64,000 nucleotides of DNA from Pseudonocardia kujensis. Lineage in GTDB: Bacteria > Actinomycetota > Actinomycetes > Mycobacteriales > Pseudonocardiaceae. Position 1 is the first letter of the stretch. Every line of letters starts with the position of its first letter. The translations under genes and the position numbers were made by a program. The notes beneath the pieces were generated by a model. The model was not told the origin of the DNA, searched no databases, and worked only from the letters and a program-made list of their open reading frames with translations. Of this stretch, positions 42,962 through 52,600 are shown piece after piece. The DNA lies in assembly GCF_021283305.1 (NCBI RefSeq), contig NZ_JAJSOK010000007.1, positions 62,001 to 126,000 of the forward strand, written 5' to 3'.

Positions 42962-44109
42962 ACGACGAGCAGCGCCTGTTCCGGGACACGCTGCGGGGCT
43001 TCGTCGACAAGGAGATCGTGCCGGTCGCGCGCGACTGGGAGCAGTCCGGGCGCTACCCGACGGAGATCGTCGAGGGGATGAAGCAGCTCGGGCTGTTCGG
43101 GCTCGCCGTCCCCGAGGAGTACGGCGGGCTCGCGGCCGACACGGTCTCGTTCGCGCTGACCTTCGAGGAGATCTCCCGCGGCTGGATGGGCATCGCCGGC
43201 ATCCTCGGCAGCCACTCGGTGAGCTGCTTCATGCTCGCCCGGCACGGCACCGAGGAACAGAAGGCGCGCTACCTGCCCGACCTCGCCACCGGGAAGCGCC
43301 GCACGGGGATCGCGCTCACCGAGCCCGGCGCGGGCACCGACCTGCAGGGGATCCGGACCGTCGCCCGCAAGGAGGGTGACGAGTACGTGATCGACGGGAC
43401 CAAGATGTGGATCACCAACGCCCGGTACGCGGACCCGCTGCCGGTGCTGGTGAAGACCGATCCGACCGCGAGCCCCGCCCACAAGGGGATGAGCATCCTG
43501 CTGGTCGAGGCCGGGACCCCGGGCTTCGAGGTCACCCAGGACATCGGCAAGCTCGGCTACAAGGGCACCGAGTCGTGCGAGGTCGTGCTGACCGACGTCC
43601 GGGTGCCGGCCTCGCAGCTGCTCGGCGGGGTCGAGGGCCGTGGCATGCAGCAGGCGCTGTCCTCGCTGGAGACCGGCCGGATCAACATCGCCGCGCGGTC
43701 CGTCGGCATCGCCCAGCGCGCCTACGACGAGGCGCTGAACTACGCCCGTGAGCGCACCGCGTTCGGGCAGGCCATCGGCGAGTTCCAGGCCGTCCAGATG
43801 CGGCTCGCGGAGATCGCCGTGCGGCTGCAGGCCGCGCGCCTGATGACCTACTGGGCCGCCTCGCGGATAGACGACGGCGTGCGGATGGACACCGAGTCCG
43901 GCATGGCCAAGATCTTCGCCTCGGAGCAGGCGCTGGCCTGCGCCACCGACGCGATGCGCATCCACGGCGGCTACGGCTACTCCACCGAGTTCGAGGTCGA
44001 GCGGCTCTACCGCGACGCCCCGCTGATGTCGATCGGCGAGGGGACCAACGACGTGCTGCGCGGCGTCGTCGCCAAGGCCCTGCTCGCGGGGAAGGCGACC
44101 ATCCGGTGA
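42946..44109 (+). CDS. Acyl-CoA dehydrogenase
   Basis: 387 aa, overlapping the transferase gene by 16 nt; the upstream open frame is a shadow. MDFQLNDEQRLFRDTLRGFV, VPEEYGGLAADTVSFALTFE, FAD motif IALTEPGAGTDLQGIRT, KMWITNARYAD, YARERTAFGQAIGEFQAVQM, IHGGYGYSTEFEVERLYRDA and SIGEGTNDVLRGVVA, whose Glu is at the usual catalytic-base position. It oxidises an acyl-CoA, perhaps a branched or dicarboxylic one. CitE-MaoC-dehydrogenase triads occur in mycobacterial leucine/itaconate loci. Confidence 0.91.
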   Translation: MDFQLNDEQRLFRDTLRGFVDKEIVPVARDWEQSGRYPTEIVEGMKQLGLFGLAVPEEYGGLAADTVSFALTFEEISRGWMGIAGILGSHSVSCFMLARHGTEEQKARYLPDLATGKRRTGIALTEPGAGTDLQGIRTVARKEGDEYVIDGTKMWITNARYADPLPVLVKTDPTASPAHKGMSILLVEAGTPGFEVTQDIGKLGYKGTESCEVVLTDVRVPASQLLGGVEGRGMQQALSSLETGRINIAARSVGIAQRAYDEALNYARERTAFGQAIGEFQAVQMRLAEIAVRLQAARLMTYWAASRIDDGVRMDTESGMAKIFASEQALACATDAMRIHGGYGYSTEFEVERLYRDAPLMSIGEGTNDVLRGVVAKALLAGKATIR

Positions 44110-44137
44110 CGGGTCCCCGTACGAGGACGGGCGCCGC

Positions 44138-45745
44138 ATGAGCTCGCCCGAGGAGCTCGGCGCGCTGGCGGCCCGGCTCGGCTACACCCTCGACCCGGCG
44201 CAGGTGAAGGACATGGCCGAGGCGGTGGCGGCCGCCGAGCCGGCCGCCGCCGCCCTGCGCGATCTGCCGGTGCGCCCGGAGACCGCCGACCCGTTCCGCG
44301 GGGAGGCCTGGCTGCGGGAACCGGTGCGCGACGCGACCGGCGACGGGCTCGACGCGGTCGCCGGGCTCGACCTCGACGGTGCCCCCGGGCTGCGTGCCAC
44401 CGCGGCGCGGCTGCGGGGGAGCGGCCCGGCCTCCGCGCGCGTCGCCGCCGCCCTCGCCGGACTGGAACGCGTGCACGCCGAGCTGAACAGCACCATCCGG
44501 TTCCTGCACGGGCGGGCCGCGGAGCGCGCGGCCGCGGCGGACCGGCGGGAGACCCCGCGGCTGCTCGAGGGTGTGCCGTTCGCGGTCAAGGACGTGATCG
44601 ACGTCGAGGGCGTCCCGACCACGGCGGCGTCGCGCACCCGGGCCGACGCCGGGCCCGCCGCGGCCTCGGCCGCGGTCGTCGCGCGGCTGGAGGCGCACGG
44701 CGCGATCCCGGTCTCGAAGGACGCCACCACCGAGTTCGCGGTCGGCGGGCCGCACCCGCCGCTGACCGGGGCGTGCCGCAACCCCTGGGACCGCGAGCGC
44801 TGGGCCGGCGGGTCGTCGACCGGCACGGCCGCGGCGGTGGCGGCCGGCGCCGTCCCGTTCGGCCTCGGGACGGACGTCGGCGGCTCGGTGCGGCTGCCCA
44901 GCGCCTGGTGCGGGCTCACCGGGCTCAAGCCGACGGCGGGCGCGATCCCGCGCACCGGCGTCGTCCCGCTGTCGTGGACCACCGAGACGGTCGGCCCGCT
45001 GGCCCGCGACGCCCGCACCGTGGCCCTGGTGTTCGCCCTGCTCCGCGGGCCCGACGGGGTCGACCCCCGGATGTCGGACGCGTGTCTGCGGCCGCCCGCG
45101 GACCTGCGCGGCCTGCGGGTCGCGGTGCCCGGCGGCTACCTCACCGAGCTCTGTGACGGTGCGGTCCGGGCGGGGGTCGACCAGCTGGTCGACGTCCTGG
45201 TCGACGCCGGCGCGGAGATCGTCCCCGGGGAGGTCCCGTCGGCCGAGCGGGCCCTGCCGATCGGCTACGAGATCGTGTTCACCGAGGCCGCAGCCCTGCA
45301 CCGGATCGACACCGCGCGCTGGGGCGAGTACGACCCGGTGACCGTCAAGCGGATCAGCCAGGGGATCACCACCTCGGCGAGCGACTACCTGCGGGCCCTG
45401 CAGTTCCGCGCCGAGCTGCAGGCCGAGCTCGACGGCGTGTTCGCGGGCGCCGACCTCGTCGTCGTCCCGACGACGCCGGCCACGGCCCCGCGGCTGCCGG
45501 ACTGCACCGTGACCGTCGACGGCGAGCAGTACCCGCTCTACGCCGCGCAGTCGCGCGCGACGATGCTCGGCAACCTCACCGGCGCCCCGGGCCTCGCCGT
45601 CCCGACCGGGTTCGCGCCCGACGGCTGCCCGGTCTCGGCGCTGCTCATCGCCCCGCCCCACGGCGAGGCGACCGCGCTGCGGGCGGCCCAGCTGTTCCAG
45701 GACCGCACCCACCACCACACGCGCACACCGCCCATCTCGGCCTGA
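44138..45745 (+). CDS. Amidase (amidase-signature family)
   Basis: 535 aa. The Ser-cisSer-Lys triad is visible: EGVPFAVKDVIDVEGVPTTA (Lys near 149), RWAGGSSTGTAAAVAAGAVP (cis-Ser) and GLGTDVGGSVRLPSAWCGLT (nucleophile Ser). An ~80-residue helical N-terminal extension precedes the core. It hydrolyses a C-N bond of an amide or carbamate. In this locus it might free the acid or ammonia from an amide produced by the RutA-like ring opening, which is speculation. It starts 28 nt after the dehydrogenase. Confidence 0.88.
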   Translation: MSSPEELGALAARLGYTLDPAQVKDMAEAVAAAEPAAAALRDLPVRPETADPFRGEAWLREPVRDATGDGLDAVAGLDLDGAPGLRATAARLRGSGPASARVAAALAGLERVHAELNSTIRFLHGRAAERAAAADRRETPRLLEGVPFAVKDVIDVEGVPTTAASRTRADAGPAAASAAVVARLEAHGAIPVSKDATTEFAVGGPHPPLTGACRNPWDRERWAGGSSTGTAAAVAAGAVPFGLGTDVGGSVRLPSAWCGLTGLKPTAGAIPRTGVVPLSWTTETVGPLARDARTVALVFALLRGPDGVDPRMSDACLRPPADLRGLRVAVPGGYLTELCDGAVRAGVDQLVDVLVDAGAEIVPGEVPSAERALPIGYEIVFTEAAALHRIDTARWGEYDPVTVKRISQGITTSASDYLRALQFRAELQAELDGVFAGADLVVVPTTPATAPRLPDCTVTVDGEQYPLYAAQSRATMLGNLTGAPGLAVPTGFAPDGCPVSALLIAPPHGEATALRAAQLFQDRTHHHTRTPPISA

Positions 45746-45761
45746 CCCCTTCCCAGCGCGC

Positions 45762-45779
45762 ATACGTCTGACGTATCGT
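45762..45779. promoter_or_regulatory. Perfect GntR operator over a -10 box before mmgE/prpD
   Basis: ATACGTC-T-GACGTAT (45762-45776) is a perfect 7+1+7 palindrome with the GTCTGAC core. TATCGT (45774-45779), a TANNNT -10, overlaps its right arm. The mmgE/prpD ATG lies 26 nt further on. This is the best of three related sites in the locus. Confidence 0.65.
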
Positions 45780-45804
45780 CCGCCCTCGACCAGGAGGCTC
45801 ACCG

Positions 45805-47238
45805 ATGACCCTCAGCCCGGAGAAGACCACCCCCGAGCCGACCACCCCGGCCGCGACCACTCCGACGCCGATCAGCACCGCGCTCGCCGGCCGGGTCGGC
45901 GAGTTCGCCGCCCGTGCCGCGCTGTCCGACGTGCCCGCCGAGGTCGTCGAGCGTGCCCGGCACCTGATCCTCGACGCGGTAGGGCTGGCCTTCGCGTCCA
46001 CCGCCTACGGCTTCCCGACCGTCGCGCTCGAGGCGCTGTCCGCCTTCGGCGGCGGCACCCACCCGGTGCTCGGGATGGCGGAGCGGCTCTCGCCGCGCGA
46101 CGCCGCGGTGCTCAACGGCGTGCTGATCCACGGCATGGACTTCGACGACACCCACATCCCGGCCGTCACGCACGTCTCCGCCGCGGCGCTGCCCGCCGCG
46201 ATCTCCGCCGCCGTGAGCCGCGGCGCCACCACCGAGGACCTGCTGCTCGCCTACATCCTCGGTGTCGAGGTGTCCGCGCGCGTCGGGATGGGCGGCGCCG
46301 GCGGCTTCCACGACGTCGGCTTCCACCCGACCGCGGTCGCCGGCGCGTTCGGTGCCTCCGTGGCGGCCGGCAAGATCGCCGGGCTCGACGCCGACGGCCT
46401 GGCCGCGGCCCAGGGCGTCGTCGGGTCGATGAGCGCCGGGCTGCTGGAGTTCCTCGCCGACGGCGCCTGGACCAAGCGCCTGCACCCGGGCTGGGCGGCG
46501 ATGTCCGGGCTGACCGCGGCGAGCTTCGCCAAGGCCGGCTGGAGCGGCCCGCCCGCGGTCTACGAGGGCCGGTTCGGGCTCTACAACACCCACCTCGCCG
46601 GGCGCGAGACCCACCCCGAGGCCGTCGGCGAGGCGCTGGGGGAGACCTGGGAGCTGGTGCGCACGGCCGTCAAGCCCTACCCGATCTGCCACTTCATCCA
46701 CGCGTTCGCCGACTCGGTGCTCCTGCTGCGCCCGGAGATCGGCGAGGCAGGGATCAGGGAGATCCGCTGCGCGATCCACCCGGTGCCGGGCAAGGTCGTC
46801 TGCGAGCCGGCCGAGGCGAAGTGGGCCCCGCGCGACGAGTACGACGCCAAGTTCAGCCTGCCGTTCGTCGTCGCCGCGTCCCTGACCCGTGGGCGTTTCA
46901 CGCTGGCCGAGCTGGAGGACGACGCCCTGGGCGACGCCGCGATCCTCGACCTCGCGCAGAAGGTGCGGGTCGCCGAGGACCCGGACAGCGCCTTCCCGGC
47001 CGCCTACTCGGGCGCCGTCGAGATCGAGCTGGCCGACGGGCGGGTGTTGCGGCACCGCGAGCAGGTCAACCGCGGGCACGACGAGCGCCCGCTCACCAAC
47101 GACGAGGTCGTGGCCAAGTTCCGGGAGACCATCGGCCGGGTCGCCGACGCCGCGACCGCGGACCGGGTGCTCAACGCCGTGCTGTCGCTCGGCGACGGCA
47201 CCGCGGCAGCCGACTTCGCCGAGGCGTGTCGTGCCTGA
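45805..47238 (+). CDS. MmgE/PrpD family protein
   Basis: 477 aa, GGAGG 8 nt before the ATG. The family includes 2-methylcitrate dehydratase and cis-aconitate decarboxylase. Active-site segments are intact: GVLIHGMDFDDTHIPAVTHV, FHDVGFHPTAVAGAFGA, AWTKRLHPGWAAMSGLTA and VKPYPICHFIHAFAD, covering the Asp/His/Lys positions conserved in IRG1-type enzymes. It could make or dehydrate a tricarboxylic or branched dicarboxylic acid that feeds the CoA-transferase/MaoC/CitE steps. It overlaps the next gene by 8 nt. Confidence 0.89.
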   Translation: MTLSPEKTTPEPTTPAATTPTPISTALAGRVGEFAARAALSDVPAEVVERARHLILDAVGLAFASTAYGFPTVALEALSAFGGGTHPVLGMAERLSPRDAAVLNGVLIHGMDFDDTHIPAVTHVSAAALPAAISAAVSRGATTEDLLLAYILGVEVSARVGMGGAGGFHDVGFHPTAVAGAFGASVAAGKIAGLDADGLAAAQGVVGSMSAGLLEFLADGAWTKRLHPGWAAMSGLTAASFAKAGWSGPPAVYEGRFGLYNTHLAGRETHPEAVGEALGETWELVRTAVKPYPICHFIHAFADSVLLLRPEIGEAGIREIRCAIHPVPGKVVCEPAEAKWAPRDEYDAKFSLPFVVAASLTRGRFTLAELEDDALGDAAILDLAQKVRVAEDPDSAFPAAYSGAVEIELADGRVLRHREQVNRGHDERPLTNDEVVAKFRETIGRVADAATADRVLNAVLSLGDGTAAADFAEACRA

Positions 47239-48279
47239 CGGACGGGTGCAGGTCGGGGTCTTCCTGACCCACCAGCAGCCCGCCGGGCGGGACCCGGTCG
47301 AGGCGCTGGCGGAGCAGCTCTCGCTGGTGCGGGCGGCCCGCGACGGCGGGCTGGACTCGGTCTTCGCCGGCCAGCACCACCTCCCGGAGTCGTTCTCGCA
47401 CATCCAGCCGCTGCCGTGGCTCGCCCGGCTCGCCGCCGACGCCGGGGACATGCGGATCGGCACCGGCATCCACCTGCTCGCGCTGCACAACCCCGTCGAC
47501 ACCGCGGAGAACTTCGCGAGCCTCGACGCGGTCTGCGGCGGCAGGTCGGTCTTCGGCGTCGGGCTGGGGTACCGGGAGGTCGAGTACGCCGCCTTCGGGA
47601 TCCCGCCGGGGCAGAAGGTCCGACGTTTCGAGGAGAACCTGCGGATCGTCCGGGAGATGTGGTCGGGCGAGCCGGTGTACGCGGACAACGACTGGTGCAG
47701 GCTCGACGGCGTCCGCTCCACCACGCGACCCGCGGGCCGCCCGCCCGTCTGGATGGCGGCGAACTCCGACGCCGCCGTGAAGCGGGCCGCCCGGCTCGCC
47801 GACACCTGGATGATCAACCCCCACGCCACGACCGCGACCATCCGCCGCCAGCTCGACCTGTTCCGCGCCGAGCGGGCGGGCGCCGGCCGGGAACCGGCGC
47901 GCGAGCTGCCGCTGATGCGGGAGATCTACTGCGCGCCGACGCGGGAGCGGGCGGTCGAGCTGGCGCGGCCGTACCTCGCCGGGAAGTACAAGGTCTACTC
48001 CGACTGGGGCCAGGACCGTGTCATGCCGGTAAAGGAGTCGTTCGATCGGGATTTCGTGGAGCTCGCGGAGGACCGATTCGTGGTGGGCTCACCCGAGGAC
48101 TGCCTCGCGGCGCTGCTGCCGTGGCGGGAGCTGGGCGTGGACCACTTCGTGCTGCGCACCGACTGGGCCGGCATGCCCGTCGGCGACGCCCTGGCCTCCG
48201 TCGAGCTGCTCGCCCGCGAGGTCGCCCCCGTACTCCGGCCCGCCCCGGCCGGCCCGACCCCCGAGAAGAAGGACACGTC

Positions 48280-49330
<1,051 letters not shown>

Positions 49331-49332
<2 letters not shown>

Positions 49333-49485
49333 GCGGAGCGTGCGGAGCGAGCATCGACGCCGAGCGGAGCGTGCGGAGCGAGCATCGACGCCGAGCGGAG
49401 CGTGCGGAGCGAGCATCGACGCCGAGCGGAGCGTGCGGAGCGAGCATCGACGCCGAGCGGAGCGTGCGGAGCGAGCATCGACGCC
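49331..49485. repeat. 31-bp tandem repeat, five identical units
   Basis: Units at 49331, 49362, 49393, 49424 and 49455, each 31 bp and identical (GAGCGGAGCGTGCGGAGCGA then GCATCGACGCC). The array begins inside the rutA stop codon and ends just before a strong stem-loop. Identity across all five suggests recent expansion. There are no unique spacers, so it is not CRISPR. Confidence 0.95.
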
Positions 49486-49505
49486 GAGCAGTGCTCGGTC
49501 GCCGA

Positions 49506-49542
49506 CCCCGGGGGCCCGGTCGCGCCGGGCGGGCCCCCGGGG
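49506..49542. terminator. Bidirectional terminator-like hairpin
   Basis: CCCCGGGGGCCC (49506-49517) pairs perfectly with GGGCCCCCGGGG (49531-49542) around a 13-nt loop that can itself pair. It lies between the convergent ends of rutA and the NlpC/P60 gene. No U-tract. Confidence 0.65.
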
Positions 49543-49560
49543 CGGGGCCCGCGTCGCCCG

Positions 49561-50856
49561 TCAGACCCGGCGGGCGTTGTGGAACGGCATGTCCGCCATG
49601 TTCGAGATCTTCACCGGCTCGCCGCTGGTGCTGGCGTGCAGGATCTTGCCGCCGCCCATGTAGATGCCCACGTGGCTCACCGGCGAGTAGAAGAACACCA
49701 GGTCGCCGGGCTGCAGCTGGTCCTTGCTGACCGCGGTGCCGAAGGTCGACTGGGCCGCGGACGTGCGGGGGATGCTGATCCCGGCCTGCTTGAAGGCCCA
49801 CGAGGTGAGGCCGGAGCAGTCGAAGGCGTTCGGGCCGCTGGCGCCCCACTGGTAGGGCACGCCGAGCTTGGTGCGGGCCGCGGCGAGGGCCTTCGCCCCG
49901 GCGCCGGTGGCCTGCCCGACGGCGTCGTCGACCGCGCCGCCGACCGCGTCGCCGACCGTGTCGCCGATGCCACCGGCCGCGGACTGCGCGGCCCGGCGCA
50001 GCGCGTTCCGCTGCTCGTCGGCCGCCTTCGCGGCCTCGGCCTTCTGGACCGCGGCGATGCCGGCGGCGTCGGCCTTCTCGAACACCTGCGGCAGCGTGCC
50101 CATGGCGGTGCCGAAGGCGGACCGCATCGAGCCGCCGACGGCGCCGGGACCGTCCTGCACGGCGGGCAGGACCTGGGTGGGCCGGTCGCCGCCCGCGGTG
50201 CCGGTGTCGTCGTCGCTGCTCGCGTCCGCGCCGCCGGTCAGCGTGGCGTCGGCCGCGGCCAGGCGGACCGCCGGGGAGTCGACGCCGGTGGCCTGGGCGA
50301 TCTCGCCGCCCGGGGTCGGCAGGCCGGTGAGGACCGCGGTGGCGCCCATGACGGTCACGGTCGCCGCGGCCGCGACGGCCTTCGGCGAGCGGATCGCGGC
50401 GGTCAGGGCGGGGAGGACGCCGCTCGACGAGAGGCCGTCGCCGCCGCGGCCCGAGCCGAGGCCGGAGGTGAAGAAGGAGCCGGTGAGACCGGCGGGCGGC
50501 TCGTCGGCGGGGCGGTCCTGCGGCGCGGGGAGCGGCGCGGACCGCGCCGGCGCGGCCGGCGGGGCGATCGCGGACGGGGCCTCGTCGGTCCGGGGTCGCT
50601 CGGGGGCGCGCCCCTCGGCCGCGGGAACGCCGAGGGGGGAGGCCGGAGCCTCGTCCGCCCGGTCGGTCTCGGCGGCGCGGTCGGTCTCGGCGGCGCGCCG
50701 GGCCCGGCGGCCGCCGGACGGCGGGGCGGTGGACGAGGCCCTGAGCCGGGCGATCAGGTCCGCGGCGGACAGGCCCTGGCCGTCGGAGCGGTCCTCGGCA
50801 CTGTGCCGGGAGCTCGGCACGAACACCGCGCGCGGTGCCACACACGTGTCGGACAT
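49561..50856 (-). CDS. NlpC/P60 peptidoglycan endopeptidase
   Basis: 431 aa from MSDTCVAPRAVFVP (GAGGA 8 nt upstream). The N-terminal ~140 residues are a disordered Arg/Ala/Pro/Glu region, followed by a hydrophobic segment SPKAVAAAATVTVMGATAVL (about 155-175) that could be a non-cleaved anchor. An Ala-rich helical stretch (about 240-310) precedes the C-terminal P60 domain: KLGVPYQWGASGPNAFDCSG with the catalytic Cys, LQPGDLVFFYSPVSHVGIYM with the catalytic His. It cleaves gamma-D-Glu-meso-DAP bonds. No classic signal peptide is seen; the long cytoplasmic-looking N-terminus is unusual. Confidence 0.87.
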   Translation of the reverse strand: MSDTCVAPRAVFVPSSRHSAEDRSDGQGLSAADLIARLRASSTAPPSGGRRARRAAETDRAAETDRADEAPASPLGVPAAEGRAPERPRTDEAPSAIAPPAAPARSAPLPAPQDRPADEPPAGLTGSFFTSGLGSGRGGDGLSSSGVLPALTAAIRSPKAVAAAATVTVMGATAVLTGLPTPGGEIAQATGVDSPAVRLAAADATLTGGADASSDDDTGTAGGDRPTQVLPAVQDGPGAVGGSMRSAFGTAMGTLPQVFEKADAAGIAAVQKAEAAKAADEQRNALRRAAQSAAGGIGDTVGDAVGGAVDDAVGQATGAGAKALAAARTKLGVPYQWGASGPNAFDCSGLTSWAFKQAGISIPRTSAAQSTFGTAVSKDQLQPGDLVFFYSPVSHVGIYMGGGKILHASTSGEPVKISNMADMPFHNARRV

Positions 50857-51209
50857 GCATCGTTCCTCGCCGTCCGCGGGCGTGCGGGGAGCCGGGGAGC
50901 AACCGCGCCGCGCCTGCCCCGTGCCGGGGGTTGGGCGCCCGGGGGAGTGTCGGCGGGCAGGCAGGACGGGCCGACCGGGCGTGCCGGTGGACGTCGTTCC
51001 CACCGGCAGGAGTGACCGTAACCGTCCCGTGATCGCCGCGCGGGCCGAACGGCCCCCGGCGCGCCGAGCGGATGCCCCCGAGGGACGAGACGTCGTTTCC
51101 CGCCGTCGAAGCCGCTCGTGGCGATCCGGACGCAGGTCACGAGCCGGCCTCGACCGGCGAACGGGACGCCGCTCCCCGCGGACCGCACGGCGGGCGACGC
51201 CGGGCGGGA
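50857..51209 (-). other. Gene-free upstream region of the NlpC/P60 gene
   Basis: About 350 bases with no convincing gene. Read leftward it holds GGTTACGGTCACTCC near 51020-51006, with a TANNNT-like TACGGT, and several GC stems close to the start codon. A c-di-AMP (ydaO) riboswitch was looked for, because such genes often carry one; the GGGTGAAT-type signature was not found. Confidence 0.4.
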
Positions 51210-51677
51210 TCACGGCGCGGGCGTGTAACGGTGCGCCGCGCCGGGTCGCTGCGGGACGTGCCGGCGCCCTGTCGGACCACGCGGCGGCCGTCCGGCGCGC
51301 AGAACCCGCCAACGGGTGCCGGTGCCCACGGGATGGGCGAGAGCGGACTCGTACACCTCGCGCAGGCGCGCCACCCAGCCGCCGGCCTCGAAGCGCTCGA
51401 GGGAGGGGGTGCGAGCCGCGCGGCCGAGCCGGATGCGCAGCGCGTCGTCGCGCGCCAGCTCGACGATCGCGGCGGCGATGGCGGCGGCGGTCAACGGGAC
51501 CTGGCGCCCGACTTCGCGGGTCACGATCTCGGGCAGCCCGCCGACCCGGCTGACGACCGCGGGCACCCCGCCGGCCATCCCCCGCACCACGACGCCGGGC
51601 ATGGTGTCGGTGCGAGTGGTGTGCAGCTGCAGGTCCGCGGCCCGGAGGAGCTCCCCGGGACACTCGCTCGAGATCAC
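51210..51677 (-). pseudogene. Glycosyltransferase family 4 remnant (C-terminal half only)
   Basis: 155 codons from a GTG. LLRAADLQLHTTRTDTMPGV and VVRGMAGGVPAVVSRVGGLP then EIVTREVGR correspond to the donor-binding half of GT4 enzymes, followed by the closing helix WVARLREVYESALAH. The ~200-residue acceptor domain is missing; upstream is only a short gap before cobF. The usual EGFGLxxLEAMA motif is altered to TMPGVVVRGMA. It is most likely a decayed gene. Confidence 0.65.
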
Positions 51678-51769
51678 CCGGTCGGGTCCGCGACCCTACC
51701 CGTCCGGTCACGCCGGACGACCCGACGAGACCGGTCGGGCGGGCCGTCCGGCGGCGCCCCGCGCCCGCA

Positions 51770-51775
51770 TAGGGT
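51770..51775 (+). promoter_or_regulatory. -10 box for leaderless cobF
   Basis: TAGGGT fits TANNNT and ends 6 nt before the GTG at 51782, the leaderless spacing. There is no ribosome site before that GTG. Confidence 0.5.
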
Positions 51776-51781
51776 GTCCGG

Positions 51782-52564
51782 GTGCGCACGGTGTACGTGA
51801 TCGGGATCGGCTCGGGGGACCCCGACCACCTCACATTGCAGGCGGTGGCGGCGCTGAGGCGTGTCGACGTCGTCTTCGTCATCGACAAGGGCGAGGTGAA
51901 GGAGGACCTCACCGCGCTGCGGACCGGGATCCTCGACCGGCACCTCGAGCCCGGGAGCTACCGGGTCGTCGAGGCCGCGGACCCCGAGCGGGACCGGAGG
52001 GCCGGCGCCGGGGAGGCGGGGCGGTCGGCGAGCTACACGGCCGCCGTCGTCGACTGGCAGGACCGGCGCGGCTCGCTCTACGCGTCGATGATCGAGGAGC
52101 TGGCCGACGGCGAGACCGGCGCCTTCCTCGTTTGGGGCGACCCGTCCCTCTACGACGGCACGCTGCGGCTGCTGGAGGACGTCGAGGGGATCGAGGTCGT
52201 CTCCTACCCCGGCATCTCCAGCGTGCAGGCGCTCGCGGCCGCGCACCGGCTGATCCTCAACCGGGTCGGGCGGCCCGTCCTCATCACCACCGGCCGCCGG
52301 ATCGCGGCCGGGCTGCCCGCCGACGTCGACGACGTCGTGGTGATGCTCGACGGCGGCACCGCCTTCGCACGGTTGCCCGACGCCGAGGTCGCCGACGTGG
52401 AGGTGTACTGGGGGGCGTACGTGGGCAGCCCGGACGAGCTCCTCGTGTCCGGCCCGGTCCTCGAGGTCCGTGACGAGATCGTGAGGATCCGGGCGGAGGC
52501 ACGGGAGCGCAAGGGCTGGATCATGGACACGTACCTGCTGCGGCGGCATCCCCGGGACCGCTGA
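51782..52564 (+). CDS. cobF: Precorrin-6A synthase (deacetylating)
   Basis: 260 aa, leaderless GTG start. The tetrapyrrole methylase fold shows VYVIGIGSGDPDHLTLQAVA at the N-terminus, VFVIDKGEVKEDL, FLVWGDPSLYDGTLRLLE and SYPGISSVQALAAAHRLILN, then YWGAYVGSPDELLVSG. CobF uses SAM to methylate C1 of precorrin-5 with loss of acetate, a step of the aerobic cobalamin route. It is separated from cobD (61.0 kb) and cobQ (63.1 kb), with unrelated genes between. Confidence 0.92.
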   Translation: MRTVYVIGIGSGDPDHLTLQAVAALRRVDVVFVIDKGEVKEDLTALRTGILDRHLEPGSYRVVEAADPERDRRAGAGEAGRSASYTAAVVDWQDRRGSLYASMIEELADGETGAFLVWGDPSLYDGTLRLLEDVEGIEVVSYPGISSVQALAAAHRLILNRVGRPVLITTGRRIAAGLPADVDDVVVMLDGGTAFARLPDAEVADVEVYWGAYVGSPDELLVSGPVLEVRDEIVRIRAEARERKGWIMDTYLLRRHPRDR

Positions 52565-52600
52565 GCGGGCCGACCGCGGGAGCGGGACGGGGGTGGCGGT

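Noticed and set aside
50857-51209. c-di-AMP (ydaO) riboswitch upstream of the NlpC/P60 gene
   Set aside because: Only a loosely similar ACCCC...GGCAGGCG string is present; the core GGGTGAAT/GGGGAACC segments are missing.
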